Shown here in pieces: positions 35,702 to 44,480 of a stretch of DNA of 64,000 nucleotides (positions within the stretch are counted from its first letter, which is position 1; each line of letters begins with the position of its first letter). A program made the position numbers and the translations under genes. Below the pieces are notes generated by a model. It did no database searches. It was not told the origin of the DNA and saw nothing but the letters and a program-made list of their open reading frames with translations. This stretch comes from CATQHW01 sp965215345. GTDB taxonomy: Bacteria; Spirochaetota; Spirochaetia; SZUA-6; Bin103. The DNA is taken from positions 4,030,001-4,094,000 of the forward strand of contig CBDCDL010000002.1 of assembly GCA_965215345.1 (NCBI GenBank), in the 5' to 3' direction.

Positions 35702-37114
35702 TCAGGCGGCCTCCGGAACGAGCTGGAAACCGAGAGCGCGGGCGTCGTTGCGAAGGCGGCGTTCAAGGCGTTTGCGGTCCTGGCGCTGGTGGTTGTCGAG
35801 GAGGCTGTCGTCGTAGTCCACGTGGTAGGTGATGAGGTGGTAGATGATGCGCGCCAGCTTGTGGGCGGTGGCGGTGACCGCCTTCGGAGTGCCGAGGCGG
35901 GCGCGCTTGCGCCGGAAGTACTCGCCGAGGGCGGTGGGGCTGCGATACAGCGACTGCGTCGCCCAGCGCAGCGCCTGCGCGGCGCGATTGGCGCCGGGTC
36001 CGGTGTGCGAACTGATGATCTTGCCGCCCGTGATCTTGTTCTGGGGACAGAGGTGCAACCAGGACGCGAAATGGCTCGCATCGGGAAAACGGGACAGATC
36101 GGGGCCGAGTTCGGCGAACAGGGTCAGGGCAGTGCTCTCGCCGATGCCGGGAATGAGCGTCAGGTCGGTACCGAACAGGCGCGTAAGGTAGTCGTTCAGT
36201 TCGAACGGCTCAGCAGGAGCGGGAGTGCCTTGCGGCGAACTCGTGGCGCCCTCAGAGTCGGCCTCGGGAGTGCTGTCGGCGCTGCTGGGCGTGTCGTCGG
36301 AGGGCTCTTGGGGCGGCGCCTTCTGGGCCGCCTCCAACGAGCGGATGCAGCCCTCGATCTGCTGGTCACACGCGCTGATCAGCTGTTGGTAGTGGGCATA
36401 CGTCTGCCGTGCTTGGCCCAACGTGAACAGGTGCTCGGGACGCCAATCACCCTCCAACGCCTTGATGAGCGTGAGGCGGTTGGCTCTGATCGTGCTGTGG
36501 GCCAGATCCGCCAAGCGCGCCGGGTCGTGCTCACCGTCCAGGATGGCGTCGGTAATGGCCAAGCCGCTCACCCCGGTCAGGTCAGAGATGGCATGGTGCA
36601 GGTGGACGTTCATCTGATCGAAGGACTTCTGCATGTGCATCACACTGCGGGAGGCCGACTTCACCAGCGTTTCGCGCTGACGCAGCAACGCGCGCAGCGC
36701 ACAGACCTCGTCAGGCGGTCGGAAGGAGCCGCTCAGCAGTCCTACCGAGTGCAAGTAGCGCAGCCACTCGCAGTCGGCTACGTCGCTCTTGCGTCCGGGT
36801 GCAGAACGTACGTGGCGCGCGTTGACCAGCACCACGTCGAAGCCGCGAGCTTCCAGGATCTGCATCACCGGAATCCAGTAGACTCCCGTCGACTCCATGG
36901 CAACGGTCGTTACCTGGCACTCGCTGAGCCAGTCGGCCAAGGCGTGCAGGTCGCTGGTGAACGTGGGGAAATTGCGGATCGCGGGGCTGGCGCGGTCTGC
37001 GCGCACCGCTGCGTACACCGCGGTGGCGCCCACATCCAAGCCTGCGGCATCCGGATTGACCGTCTTCGGTTGTGCCGTGCGTCTGCCGGTGCGTCGGCGC
37101 CTGCGTCGAGCCAT
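35702..37114 (-). mobile_element. IS110-family transposase
   Basis: A 470-residue DEDD recombinase: GLDVGATAVYAAV (first Asp), TVAMESTGVYW (Glu), and the C-terminal Tnp_20 region LTLIPGIGESTALTLFAELG with the conserved Ser in ISSHTGPGANRAAQALR. ATG 37112-37114 has GGAGG six bases upstream; the frame continues to 37,192 but that adds an unlikely leader. An insertion of about 40 acidic/Pro residues (around residue 265-305) separates the two domains and is longer than usual. IS110 elements use a bridge RNA encoded beside the gene to choose sites. The gene looks intact, so the element may be active. Confidence 0.88.
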
Positions 37115-37428
37115 AGTGAACCTCCACTGTGAACCGAGTGAAGCGGCCGAGGCGTGAGCAACAAGCATTCTCCTTATCGGGATGGCCGGCACCGGCCAGC
37201 GTCGACCTCACCAATGACTACGCCACGAGCCTCGGGACCAAGCTTGACAACGGGTTCGTCTTGCGACGGATACACCAATGACGTGCCGGCCTACTTCGCG
37301 CTTCACCCGGAGATGTGGTTCACACAATAATGCCCCTCCCCTGTTTCTTCCATGACCACGCCGGGCACCGGCCAGTAGGAGAGCTTGACACGGGTTCGGT
37401 CGCTTCTACGCTACCGGGAGAGGCCCCG
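37115..37428. other. IS110 upstream flank with direct repeats
   Basis: No gene is seen in these 314 bases. CACCAATGAC occurs at 37,209-37,218 and 37,273-37,282; AGCTTGACAACGGGTTCG at 37,242 recurs as AGCTTGACACGGGTTCG at 37,383. The second repeat unit overlaps copy B of the dispersed repeat. The region upstream of an IS110 gene is where the left end and bridge RNA of that group lie, so this is the place to look for them; I cannot fold it here. Confidence 0.45.
37276..37389. repeat. Dispersed intergenic repeat, copy B
   Basis: This copy shares 24 bases at its left end (one mismatch) and about 45 bases at its right end with copy A at 25,349. Its last bases, TTGACA, with TACGCT 16 bases further on, resemble a promoter, but the implied transcription start would fall inside the Shine-Dalgarno of the TauD-like gene, so I do not call it one. 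Confidence 0.55.
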
Positions 37429-38436
37429 ATGACGTACGAGTACGAGGAGCTCGGCAACGGCGTGGCGGTTCCGTGCGTGCGCATGGACCTGAGCGGCGCG
37501 AACGGGGCGCGGGCCGGCAGGCGGATCAGGGACCGGATCTTCGAGATCGCCGACCGGGAAGGGGCGTTGCTGTTCCGCGACGCCGGCATCGACGGCCCGG
37601 CCGGGTATGCCGGGTTCCTGGCTGCGATTGGCTTCCGTCACCACTCCTACGTGGGCGGCACGGCGCCGCGTACCGATCTCGGCCGCGGCGTGTACACGGC
37701 GACCGACCTGCCTCCCGACACGACCGTGATGATCCACCAGGAGATGAGCTACCTGGACGATGTCCCCGACTACGTCTCCTTCTACTGCCACGTGCCGCCC
37801 GGGAACGGCCAGAAGACGAACCTGATCGGCGACATGCGCCGGCTGTCCGCGGAACTGCCGGATGAGCTCAGACGGAAGTACCACGGAAGGCGCGCCCGCC
37901 TGCGACGCACGCTGCGCACCGAGGGGAGCGAGCGGGTCGTCTCCCGCAGGGAGAGGAGCTGGCAGGAGGTCCTGGGCACCGGCGACCGGGGGGAGGCGAG
38001 GGCCATCGCCGCGCGCAAGGGCTGGGACCTGACCTGGACCGCCGACGATTCGCTGATCTTCCTGCAGGAGCCGGCGCGCTTCTTCCGGCCGCATCCCGTG
38101 CACGGCGAGATGTGGTGCAGCCAGGGCCTCCACTACCAGCCGATGGGCCGGCGCCTGGTCGCCGAGCGCGACGGCAGGATGGGAGACGCCATCCGGATCG
38201 CCACGGCCATGCGGGAGGAGCCGGACACCCTCGATGCCATGGTCATGGAGGACGGCAGCGAGGTGCCGCCGGAGGACTGCGCGGCCTGGTTCGAGCTCTG
38301 CTCGGCGGCGCAGGTCTCCTATGCGCTCGGCCGGGGCGAGATGATCATCCTGGACAACATGCTCATGGCGCACGGCCGCTCCACGTTCACCGGCGCGCGC
38401 ACCATGTACGCCGCCCTCGGCGACCGCGCGAGGTAG
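37429..38436 (+). CDS. TauD/TfdA-family dioxygenase
   Basis: A 335-residue Fe(II)/2-oxoglutarate dioxygenase of the TauD/SyrP-like group. The His-x-Asp/Glu motif appears as MIHQEMSYLDDVPDYVSFYC (HQE, acidic Glu ligand), and the distal His as LDNMLMAHGRSTFTGAR, with Arg for 2-oxoglutarate. GEMIILDN is the family strand. ATG 37429 (MTYEYEEL) has GGGAGAGG five bases upstream; the frame extends back to 37,315 without support. SyrP-like members hydroxylate amino-acid residues, but the substrate is unknown here. A GTCGGA/TCCGAC hairpin (38,436-38,454) follows the stop. Confidence 0.82.
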   Translation: MTYEYEELGNGVAVPCVRMDLSGANGARAGRRIRDRIFEIADREGALLFRDAGIDGPAGYAGFLAAIGFRHHSYVGGTAPRTDLGRGVYTATDLPPDTTVMIHQEMSYLDDVPDYVSFYCHVPPGNGQKTNLIGDMRRLSAELPDELRRKYHGRRARLRRTLRTEGSERVVSRRERSWQEVLGTGDRGEARAIAARKGWDLTWTADDSLIFLQEPARFFRPHPVHGEMWCSQGLHYQPMGRRLVAERDGRMGDAIRIATAMREEPDTLDAMVMEDGSEVPPEDCAAWFELCSAAQVSYALGRGEMIILDNMLMAHGRSTFTGARTMYAALGDRAR

Positions 38437-38454
38437 TCGGAGCCGCCTTCCGAC
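38436..38454. terminator. Short hairpin between convergent genes
   Basis: GTCGGA and TCCGAC form a 6-bp stem around a 7-base loop in the 24-base gap between the TauD-like gene and the DUF4382 gene, which converge. The stem is short, so terminator activity is uncertain. Confidence 0.3.
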
Positions 38455-38460
38455 CCGTCT

Positions 38461-39027
38461 CTATCGCGCCTGCACCGCCAGGTTCTCCACCCGTATCTCT
38501 TCGAGCAGCACGCCCCAGGTCTTTCCCGGATGGTCGCGCAGGTCGTGGACGACCAGGTCGAAGGTGACCTGCGTGACTTGGTCGGCGCGCACGTCGATGT
38601 CGGCCCTTACCGGCGTGAGCTCCAGCGGCACGTCCACGCGCTCGCCGCTCTTCACGACGCCGCCGGCGGCGGAAGCCAGGACTTCGGCCGCGTCGTAGCG
38701 CCCGGCCGGTACCCGCTGGCGGGCGAGCTCGACCGTGGCGCCGTCCTGGTAGCGGGTCAGGTCGATCTCCTCCGGATCGACCACGATCGACTGCCAGCCC
38801 TCGTCGGTGCGGGCGCCGCGCAGGTGCAACCGTACCCCCTCCATCGTCACGATCAGCGACGAGAAGTCGTCGATCGCCTCGCGATGGTCGGTGATCAGCA
38901 CGACCACCTCGCCCGACTCCCCTTCGCCGGCGCCGGACGCCGAAGCCAGGGCGCCGCCCAGGAGCAGGAAGGCGAGCGCCGCGGCGCTCAGGCAGGGATG
39001 CAGGTGCACGGAAGGAAGGGGTCTCAT
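38461..39027 (-). CDS. DUF4382-type secreted protein
   Basis: A 188-residue protein with an N-terminal signal peptide (LSAAALAFLLLGGALASAS, then acidic Gly-rich spacer). The mature part starts GEVVVLITDHREAIDDFSSL, then VRLHLRG and EEIDLTRYQDGATVELARQR, VPAGRYDAAEV; this is the DUF4382 pattern, a beta-sandwich of unknown role in exported proteins. It ends with a strand TWGVLLEEIRVENL. The frame continues to 40,233 across the neighbouring PhyH gene, but ATG 39025-39027 gives the signal peptide directly. It is divergent from the PhyH gene by 75 bases. Confidence 0.72.
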   Translation of the reverse strand: MRPLPSVHLHPCLSAAALAFLLLGGALASASGAGEGESGEVVVLITDHREAIDDFSSLIVTMEGVRLHLRGARTDEGWQSIVVDPEEIDLTRYQDGATVELARQRVPAGRYDAAEVLASAAGGVVKSGERVDVPLELTPVRADIDVRADQVTQVTFDLVVHDLRDHPGKTWGVLLEEIRVENLAVQAR

Positions 39028-39102
39028 CGGGTGTGGTTCCAGGAGATGTGGTACTTGCCGCCGTTGCGGCGTCCGTGGAACCGAAAGTGTAGACTTGCCG
39101 GC

Positions 39103-39954
39103 ATGGCATACACAAACGGCGCGTCGGCCGGGCCGATTCACGCGGGCGAGCGGTTCACGGAGGCCGAGACGAAGCGGATCACGGAGGCGCTGAGTCGCAA
39201 CGGGTACTGCTTCCTGGGCACTTCGATCCTGGAACAGGACGAAGTGGCGGCGCTCCGCGACGCCATGGAGCGCAAGGTAGACGATCCCGCGATGCAGGAG
39301 GACCAGCCCGGCAACCATCGCAAGGGCAGGTCGCTGATGCGGATGTTCGAGTACGACCGCTCGTTCCGCGACCTGATGGTGCGCGAGCCGTTCGCCAGCC
39401 TGGCGGAGGCGGTGCTGGGCGACCAGTGCCACGTCATGGGCCAGAACGCGCTGTTCACGGAGCCCGATCCCGACGCCACGGTCGACGGTCCGGGCGGCTG
39501 GCACCTCGACGACCTGGTGCAGTTCCCGCTGCCGCCGGAGATTCCCCGCCACGACCCCGGTGTGCCGCTTCCGTGCAACGTCATGCAGCTCTTCACGCCG
39601 CTGACCAGCATCGACTCGGTCGCGTGCGGGCCGACGCAGGTGGTGCCGCAGAGCCACTACGCGGGCCGCCGCCCGACGATCCAGGACCGCCCGCACTTCG
39701 ACGGCAACGGGCCGGTGTCGATCCTGGCGGAGCCGGGCGACGCCTACATCTTCAACAACCAGGTCTGGCACCGCGGCGCGCCCAATGCCTCGGACCGCAA
39801 CCGGCTGCTCGGCGGAGCCACGTACAGCAAGCGCTTCGTCGCGCAGCGCTTCTATCCGTTCATCGACTACCACATGCCCGAGCACGTGTGGGAGGGAGCA
39901 GGCCCGCGGCTGCAGCGGATGCTCGGCCGCCACAAGCACGGCTCCTACGGCTGA
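39103..39954 (+). CDS. Phytanoyl-CoA dioxygenase (PhyH) family protein
   Basis: A 283-residue Fe(II)/2-oxoglutarate oxygenase. GGWHLDDLVQFPLPPEI carries the H-x-D iron ligands, YIFNNQVWHRGAPNASDRNR the distal His and the 2-oxoglutarate Arg. The N-terminus (ETKRITEALSRNGYCFLG) is the usual PhyH helix. ATG 39103 is taken because the frame upstream of it is the antisense of the DUF4382 gene; TAGACT lies 12-7 bases before it, so the transcript leader may be very short. It is followed after 37 bases by an EamA transporter, possibly one operon. Substrate unknown. Confidence 0.85.
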   Translation: MAYTNGASAGPIHAGERFTEAETKRITEALSRNGYCFLGTSILEQDEVAALRDAMERKVDDPAMQEDQPGNHRKGRSLMRMFEYDRSFRDLMVREPFASLAEAVLGDQCHVMGQNALFTEPDPDATVDGPGGWHLDDLVQFPLPPEIPRHDPGVPLPCNVMQLFTPLTSIDSVACGPTQVVPQSHYAGRRPTIQDRPHFDGNGPVSILAEPGDAYIFNNQVWHRGAPNASDRNRLLGGATYSKRFVAQRFYPFIDYHMPEHVWEGAGPRLQRMLGRHKHGSYG

Positions 39955-39991
39955 GCGGTCCCGACAGCGTCTGATGCGGCCATGAGCTGAC

Positions 39992-40948
39992 GTGCCTCCG
40001 CTCGCTGTCGGGATCGTCCTGTTCTCGACGATCCTGCATGCCGGTTGGAACCTGGTCGCCAAGCAGCGCAGCGACTCCTGGGCGACGTTCCGCCAGATCC
40101 TGTGCACGATCAGCGTGCCGGCGCTCGTGGTCGCGGTGTGGGCCGAGCTGTTCGGCGCGGGGATCCTGCCCCTGGTGTGGCCGTTCCTGCTGGGCGCGAG
40201 CGCCTCGCAGGCGGTGTATTTCCTGGGGCTCACGCTGGGCTACCGGGCCGGCGACCTGGGGGTCGTGTATCCGGTGACCAGGGCCTTGCCCGTCCTGTTC
40301 CTGGGCGGGTTCGACTTGGCCCGCAGCCTGTCGCCGAGCGCGATGGGGTGGCTTGGGCTTGCGCTGGTGGCGGCTGGCTGTGTGGTCATTTCCTGGGCCA
40401 GCCGGCCGGCGAGAGGTGCGCCGGACGGCGGCCGCCGGCCGCGCGTGCTGCATGCCACGATCGGGTGGGCGATGGTCGGCGCCGCCGGTACCGTGGGATA
40501 CACCGCGTTCGACAAGCTGGCGGCCGAGGCGCTGAGCCGGCAGGCCGGCGGCGGGCTGATCGACGCGGTCCAGTACGGGCTCTGGGAGTTCGTGATCACG
40601 ACGGTCCTGTACGCGCCGCTGCTGGTCGTGGCCATGCGGGCGAGCGCCCGCCGGCGCGCGGCGGCGCCGGCACCGCGGGCACAGGCGTCCTGGAGGTCAT
40701 GGCGGGGGCTGTTCGGTGACTGGCGCACCGCCGCGGTCGGCTTCAGCATGTTCGCCGCCTATTCGCTGGTGCTGTGGGCCTACCAGCTCTCGGAGCGCGC
40801 CAGCTATGTCGTGGCGCTGCGGCAGTTCAGCATCGTCCTGGGCGTGGTGGCCGCGGCGGTGCTGATGCGGGAGCGCGCGCCGGTCGTGCGCATCGGCGCT
40901 GCGGTCGTGATCGTGGCCGGCATCGCCCTGGTGTCCATGGCGCCGTAG
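39992..40948 (+). CDS. EamA-family (DMT superfamily) transporter
   Basis: A 318-residue membrane protein with ten hydrophobic segments in two five-helix halves, each with the EamA pattern: LHAGWNLVAKQRSDSWATFR and LGLTLGYRAGDLGVVYPVTR in the first, YQLSERASYVVALRQFSIVL in the second, ending RIGAAVVIVAGIALVSM. Members export metabolites or amino acids. GTG 39992 begins the protein 37 bases after the PhyH gene, so the pair could make and export a product; this is only inferred from position. Confidence 0.82.
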   Translation: MPPLAVGIVLFSTILHAGWNLVAKQRSDSWATFRQILCTISVPALVVAVWAELFGAGILPLVWPFLLGASASQAVYFLGLTLGYRAGDLGVVYPVTRALPVLFLGGFDLARSLSPSAMGWLGLALVAAGCVVISWASRPARGAPDGGRRPRVLHATIGWAMVGAAGTVGYTAFDKLAAEALSRQAGGGLIDAVQYGLWEFVITTVLYAPLLVVAMRASARRRAAAPAPRAQASWRSWRGLFGDWRTAAVGFSMFAAYSLVLWAYQLSERASYVVALRQFSIVLGVVAAAVLMRERAPVVRIGAAVVIVAGIALVSMAP

Positions 40949-40951
40949 GGG

Positions 40952-40968
40952 CGGCGGCGAGGCCGCCG
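40952..40968. terminator. GC hairpin between convergent genes
   Basis: CGGCGGC GAG GCCGCCG is a 7-bp perfect stem with a 3-base loop in the 21-base gap between the EamA gene and the convergent SDR gene. No T-run follows. Confidence 0.35.
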
Positions 40969-40969
40969 G

Positions 40970-41761
40970 TCAGCCGATCAGCAACGACTCGGCGCCGTCG
41001 ATCCACACCTCGGTGCCGCTGATGTGGCGGGCGTCGTCGGAGGCCAGGAACGCCACCAGCTTGCCGACCTGCGCCGGGTCTCCGGCCTTGCCGCCGGTCA
41101 GCGGGATCGATCCGCGCGGGAAGTCGGAGCGGTCCGCCCGCATCTCGATGCTGGCGGCGTTGCGCGGGAAGGTGTTCTCGTCGATCTCGGTTGCGAACCA
41201 ACCCGGGCAGACGGCGTTGACGCGGATGCGCGCCGGCCCCAACTCGACCGCGAGTTTCTTGGTGAATGTGACCTGCGCCGCCTTGGAGGCCGCGTACACC
41301 GACGAGCCGGTGACGCTGAACATGCGCGTTCCCTGCACGGACGAGCAGATCGCGATCGAGCCTCCCGCGCGCTTGAGGTGCGGCACGCTGTACTTGACGG
41401 TGAGGAAGGTGCCCTTGAGGTTGATGTCGATGGTGGTGTCCCACTCCTCAGGGGTGATCTCCTCGACCGGCGCCCAGACGCCGTTGATGCCGGCGTTGGC
41501 GAACACGATGTCCAGCCGTCCGTACGCGGCGACGAGCGCGTCGACCGCGGCTGACACCTGGTCGGCCTGTGAAACGTCCGCGGTCAGCGCGAGCGCCTGT
41601 CCGCCATCCGCCTCGATCTCGGCCACCGTCTGATCGATCTCGGCGGTCGTCCGGGAGAGCACGCCCACGTGCGCGCCCTCTCGGGCCAGCTCCAGGGCGG
41701 CGGCCTTGCCGATGCCGGAGCCTGCGCCGGTCACCAGCGCTGCCTTTCCTTCGAACTTCAT
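40970..41761 (-). CDS. SDR-family NAD(P)-dependent oxidoreductase
   Basis: A 263-residue classical short-chain dehydrogenase: TGAGSGIGKAAALE (cofactor loop), ADVSQ, NAGIN, the catalytic Ser in AICSSVQG, and Y-x-x-x-K as VYAASKAAQVTF, then PGWFATEI. The C-terminus ISGTEVWIDGAESLLIG is the usual substrate-lid end. The residue after the second strand is Ser-Arg (SRTT), which favours NADP but does not prove it. ATG 41759-41761 is used. It is divergent from the M81-family gene, 89 bases apart. Confidence 0.9.
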   Translation of the reverse strand: MKFEGKAALVTGAGSGIGKAAALELAREGAHVGVLSRTTAEIDQTVAEIEADGGQALALTADVSQADQVSAAVDALVAAYGRLDIVFANAGINGVWAPVEEITPEEWDTTIDINLKGTFLTVKYSVPHLKRAGGSIAICSSVQGTRMFSVTGSSVYAASKAAQVTFTKKLAVELGPARIRVNAVCPGWFATEIDENTFPRNAASIEMRADRSDFPRGSIPLTGGKAGDPAQVGKLVAFLASDDARHISGTEVWIDGAESLLIG

Positions 41762-41850
41762 CTGTCACCCTCCTGCGGCATCGACGCCGTCCGCGAGGCA
41801 GCACGATACGCATTAGGCTCCGATTCCGCTACGCTCCGGTGGAGTCGAGC

Positions 41851-43359
41851 ATGAGACGCATAGCCATCGGGCAGGTTCGGCAGGAGACCAACTCCTTCAA
41901 TCCCGTCCTCACCGAACGCTCCCATTTCGAGGACTACGGCCTGGTGCGGGGCGCCGACATCGTCGAGCGCTACGGCGACGTGGGCGAGCTGTCGGGGTTC
42001 ACGGAGCTGCCCGCGATCCTCGGCGCGCCGGTGGCGTGGGTCGGCCTGTGCCGGGCGGTCACCTGGTCGGGCGGGCCGCTCGCCGCCGGCCTGCTGGACG
42101 AGCTGATCGAGATGACCGTGCAGCCGCTGCGCGCGGGTGCGGTCGACGGGGTGCTGCTCTCCCTGCACGGGGCGCAGTCGGCGGTCGACGACCCGGACGT
42201 GTCGGGGCGCGTCCTGGACGCGATCCGCGCGGCGGTCGGTCCCGCCGTGCCGCTGGTGGCGACCCTGGACCTGCACGCGAACCTGACGCCGCTGATGGTG
42301 CGCTCGGCCGACGTGCTGGTCGGCTACCACACCCATCCGCACGTCGACGAGGACACGACCGGCGCGCGCGCCGCGGCGGTGCTGGCGCGCCTCCTGGACA
42401 CCGCCGAACGGCCGGCCGTGAGCGCGTGGAAGATGCCGATGGTGCACAACGGTGACGGCCGCTCCACCGACCGCGGCATCCAGCGCGACCTGTGGCGCCG
42501 CATCGTCGCGGCCGAGGCGGCGGACGACGTGGCCTCGATCGGGCTGTACCCCGTGCAGCCGTGGCTGGACGCCCCGCACCTTGGCTGGACCTTCTACCAG
42601 GCGTACTGGGGCGCTGAGCCGCCGATGGAGCCGCGGTCGGTCGCGCGGGAGTGCTGGGCGACGCGCGCCTACACCGAAGAGGAGCGGTTCATCACGCCGG
42701 ATCAGCTCGTGGCGGCGGCGCGCGCCATCGACGGTGGGCCGGTGGCGGTGTCGGAGATCCACGACGCCACCAACAGCGGGGCGCCCGGCGACAGCACCCA
42801 CCTGCTGGCGGCGCTGCTGGCCGAGCCAGCAGGCGAGGGGGGAGTGCTGGCCTTCTGCGTGGACCCGGAGTCGGTCGAACGCTGCGCGCAGGCCGGCGTG
42901 GGCTCCAGCGTGGACCTGAGCCTGGGCGGCAAGCGCGACCCGTACTCGGAACCGCTGGCGGTGAGTGCGCAAGTGGAGCGGCTGGGCACGCTGGCCTACC
43001 GGCTGAGCGGCCACGGCGGCCACAACTTCCCGGTCGACATGGGGCGCATGGCGCGCATCCGCGCCGGCGAGGTCACCGTGGTGCTGGTGGAGAAGAGCGG
43101 CCCCGGCAGCTCGCCGCTCCTCTACGAGGCGGCGGGCGCCGACCCGCGCGACTTCAAGATCGTGCTGGCCAAGAGCCCGGAGGGCTTCCGCAACGACTAC
43201 GAGCCGTTCGCGGCCGGCATCCTGTTCTGCGCCGCTCCCGGCTCCGCGTCGCCGTTTCTGGAACGGTTCCGGTTTACGCAGACGACGCGGCCCCTGTACC
43301 CGTGGGACCACCTGACCGACCTGGAGCAGGCCGGCTGGGCCGGTCCCATGGACCGGTAG
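41851..43359 (+). CDS. M81-family (MlrC-like) metallopeptidase
   Basis: A 502-residue protein with the N-terminus RIAIGQVRQETNSFNPVLTE, VDGVLLSLHGAQSA, ATLDLHANLTPLMV, VGYHTHPHVDEDTTG (metal ligands) and SEIHDATNSGAPGDSTHLL, all marks of MlrC, the third enzyme of microcystin breakdown and relatives in many bacteria. The real substrates of most members are unknown. Full length is near the family norm (about 490-510). ATG 41851 has GGAG seven bases upstream. It stands alone between the divergent SDR and a fragment-rich gap. Confidence 0.85.
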   Translation: MRRIAIGQVRQETNSFNPVLTERSHFEDYGLVRGADIVERYGDVGELSGFTELPAILGAPVAWVGLCRAVTWSGGPLAAGLLDELIEMTVQPLRAGAVDGVLLSLHGAQSAVDDPDVSGRVLDAIRAAVGPAVPLVATLDLHANLTPLMVRSADVLVGYHTHPHVDEDTTGARAAAVLARLLDTAERPAVSAWKMPMVHNGDGRSTDRGIQRDLWRRIVAAEAADDVASIGLYPVQPWLDAPHLGWTFYQAYWGAEPPMEPRSVARECWATRAYTEEERFITPDQLVAAARAIDGGPVAVSEIHDATNSGAPGDSTHLLAALLAEPAGEGGVLAFCVDPESVERCAQAGVGSSVDLSLGGKRDPYSEPLAVSAQVERLGTLAYRLSGHGGHNFPVDMGRMARIRAGEVTVVLVEKSGPGSSPLLYEAAGADPRDFKIVLAKSPEGFRNDYEPFAAGILFCAAPGSASPFLERFRFTQTTRPLYPWDHLTDLEQAGWAGPMDR

Positions 43360-43400
43360 CGAGTTCCTGTCCGGTAATCCCCGTTTTGGGCGAGGGAGCC

Positions 43401-43428
43401 AGCAGGAGCGCCTGTAGGGGGTCCTGCT
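43401..43428. terminator. Hairpin after the M81-family gene
   Basis: AGCAGGA and TCCTGCT form a 7-bp stem with a 14-base loop about 40 bases after the stop of the M81-family gene. No T-tract follows; it is a possible weak terminator. Confidence 0.25.
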
Positions 43429-43523
43429 GAGCGGTGGAGATCGGGAATCGGACGGAGTCGAGCACGGTTTTCGCACGACCGAGGAGACTATCGAGGAATC
43501 ATTGGGAGAAATAACCTCGCCGT

Positions 43524-43649
43524 ATGGGTGCGCAAAACAGCTGGCAGGCGAGCACAAGTCCCGTCCGCGAGCATCTCGTCGCGGTCGCCGCCAGCGAGAG
43601 CCGCATCGTCGCCGTCGGGCGGAACGGCACGATCGTCGTGAGTCCGTAG
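43524..43649 (+). pseudogene. Short fragment ending in a BNR/Ycf48-like repeat
   Basis: A 41-codon frame ending in TAG contains EHLVAVAASESRIVAVGRNG followed by TIVVSP. This resembles one blade of BNR/Ycf48-type beta-propellers (xxFVAVGxxGTILxS). No start of a larger gene precedes it, so it is probably the tail of a lost gene. The remaining 164 bases between it and the M81-family gene show only a small hairpin. Confidence 0.3.
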
Positions 43650-43655
43650 CCTCCG

Positions 43656-44480
43656 TCAGGCCGTGGCGCGCTCGGGCAGGATCTTCGCCTGCTCGAACAG
43701 CTTGCGGCCGCGCTCGGAGAGTTGCTCGAGCTCCCTCGCGCCCACCCAGATCGGGCGGCGAGCCGTCAGGAGCGGGGCGGCCCAGCGCAGCGAATAGCAG
43801 ATCACCAGCTCCGGGCGCGGGCCGTCGGAGCGGTTGGGAGTGCCGCGGTGCAGCGCGCGCGGGTCCTGCACCCAGAGGGTGCCGCGCTTCATGTTGAGCC
43901 GCATGCGGTGCGGGTACGTGCCGCTCTCAAGGATGTCGTCGTATTCGCCTTCCACGCGCGGGTCGGCCAGGTACTGGGTCGACGGCAGGACCTCGAAGCT
44001 GCCGTTCTCGACGCTGGTGTCGACCAGCGGGAACTTGACCCCCAGGTGGGGCACCCGCGCCATCGGCACGTGCGGGGCCATGAGCGCGATATCACGGTGC
44101 CAGTTCTGGTGGAGGGAGCCGGGGTACGGGGTGTTGGAGTGCAGGCAGGACACCAGGAAGTCGTCGGTTTCCCAGTACGCCTCCAGCAGCGCGAGCAGGG
44201 TGGGATGCTCGGCGATCGCCGGGCAGGCCAGTCCGCCCTCCCACGGCCAGTGCAGGGTGTAGCGGTTGGGGTGCTGCAGGTGCCCGCAGCCGACGCGGAT
44301 GTCGCCGCGTTCCTCGAGGCCGAGCTCGTGGTCGCGGTCCCGCACGTGCTCCAGCAACGGCAGGAACGACGCGTGGATGCGCTCGATGGTGGGGATGGGG
44401 ATGGCGTTCTCCATCACCGCGAACCCGTTGATGTACAGCTCGTTGCGCAGGTGCGTGACCGTGCCCACGGCGCGCTCCAT
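43656..44480 (-). CDS. Phytanoyl-CoA dioxygenase (PhyH) family protein, tandem copy A
   Basis: A 274-residue PhyH-type dioxygenase. NWHRDIALMAPHVPM has the H-x-D ligands; RALHRGTPNRSDGPRPELV has the distal His and the Arg. It starts at ATG 44478-44480, which overlaps the TGA of copy B by one base (TGATG), so it is coupled to the upstream copy. The two copies are about 80% identical throughout, which indicates a tandem duplication. The continuous frame that joins it with copy B arises only because copy B is frameshifted. Substrate unknown. Confidence 0.83.
   Translation of the reverse strand: MERAVGTVTHLRNELYINGFAVMENAIPIPTIERIHASFLPLLEHVRDRDHELGLEERGDIRVGCGHLQHPNRYTLHWPWEGGLACPAIAEHPTLLALLEAYWETDDFLVSCLHSNTPYPGSLHQNWHRDIALMAPHVPMARVPHLGVKFPLVDTSVENGSFEVLPSTQYLADPRVEGEYDDILESGTYPHRMRLNMKRGTLWVQDPRALHRGTPNRSDGPRPELVICYSLRWAAPLLTARRPIWVGARELEQLSERGRKLFEQAKILPERATA

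Noticed and set aside
37385..37412. TTGACA-16-TACGCT as promoter of the TauD-like gene
   Set aside because: The transcript would start about ten bases before the ATG, inside the ribosome site; the TTGACA is part of a dispersed repeat.
38461..40233. 590-codon leftward frame covering DUF4382 and the PhyH gene
   Set aside because: The upstream 400 codons are antisense to a clear PhyH gene; the signal peptide starts at ATG 39027.
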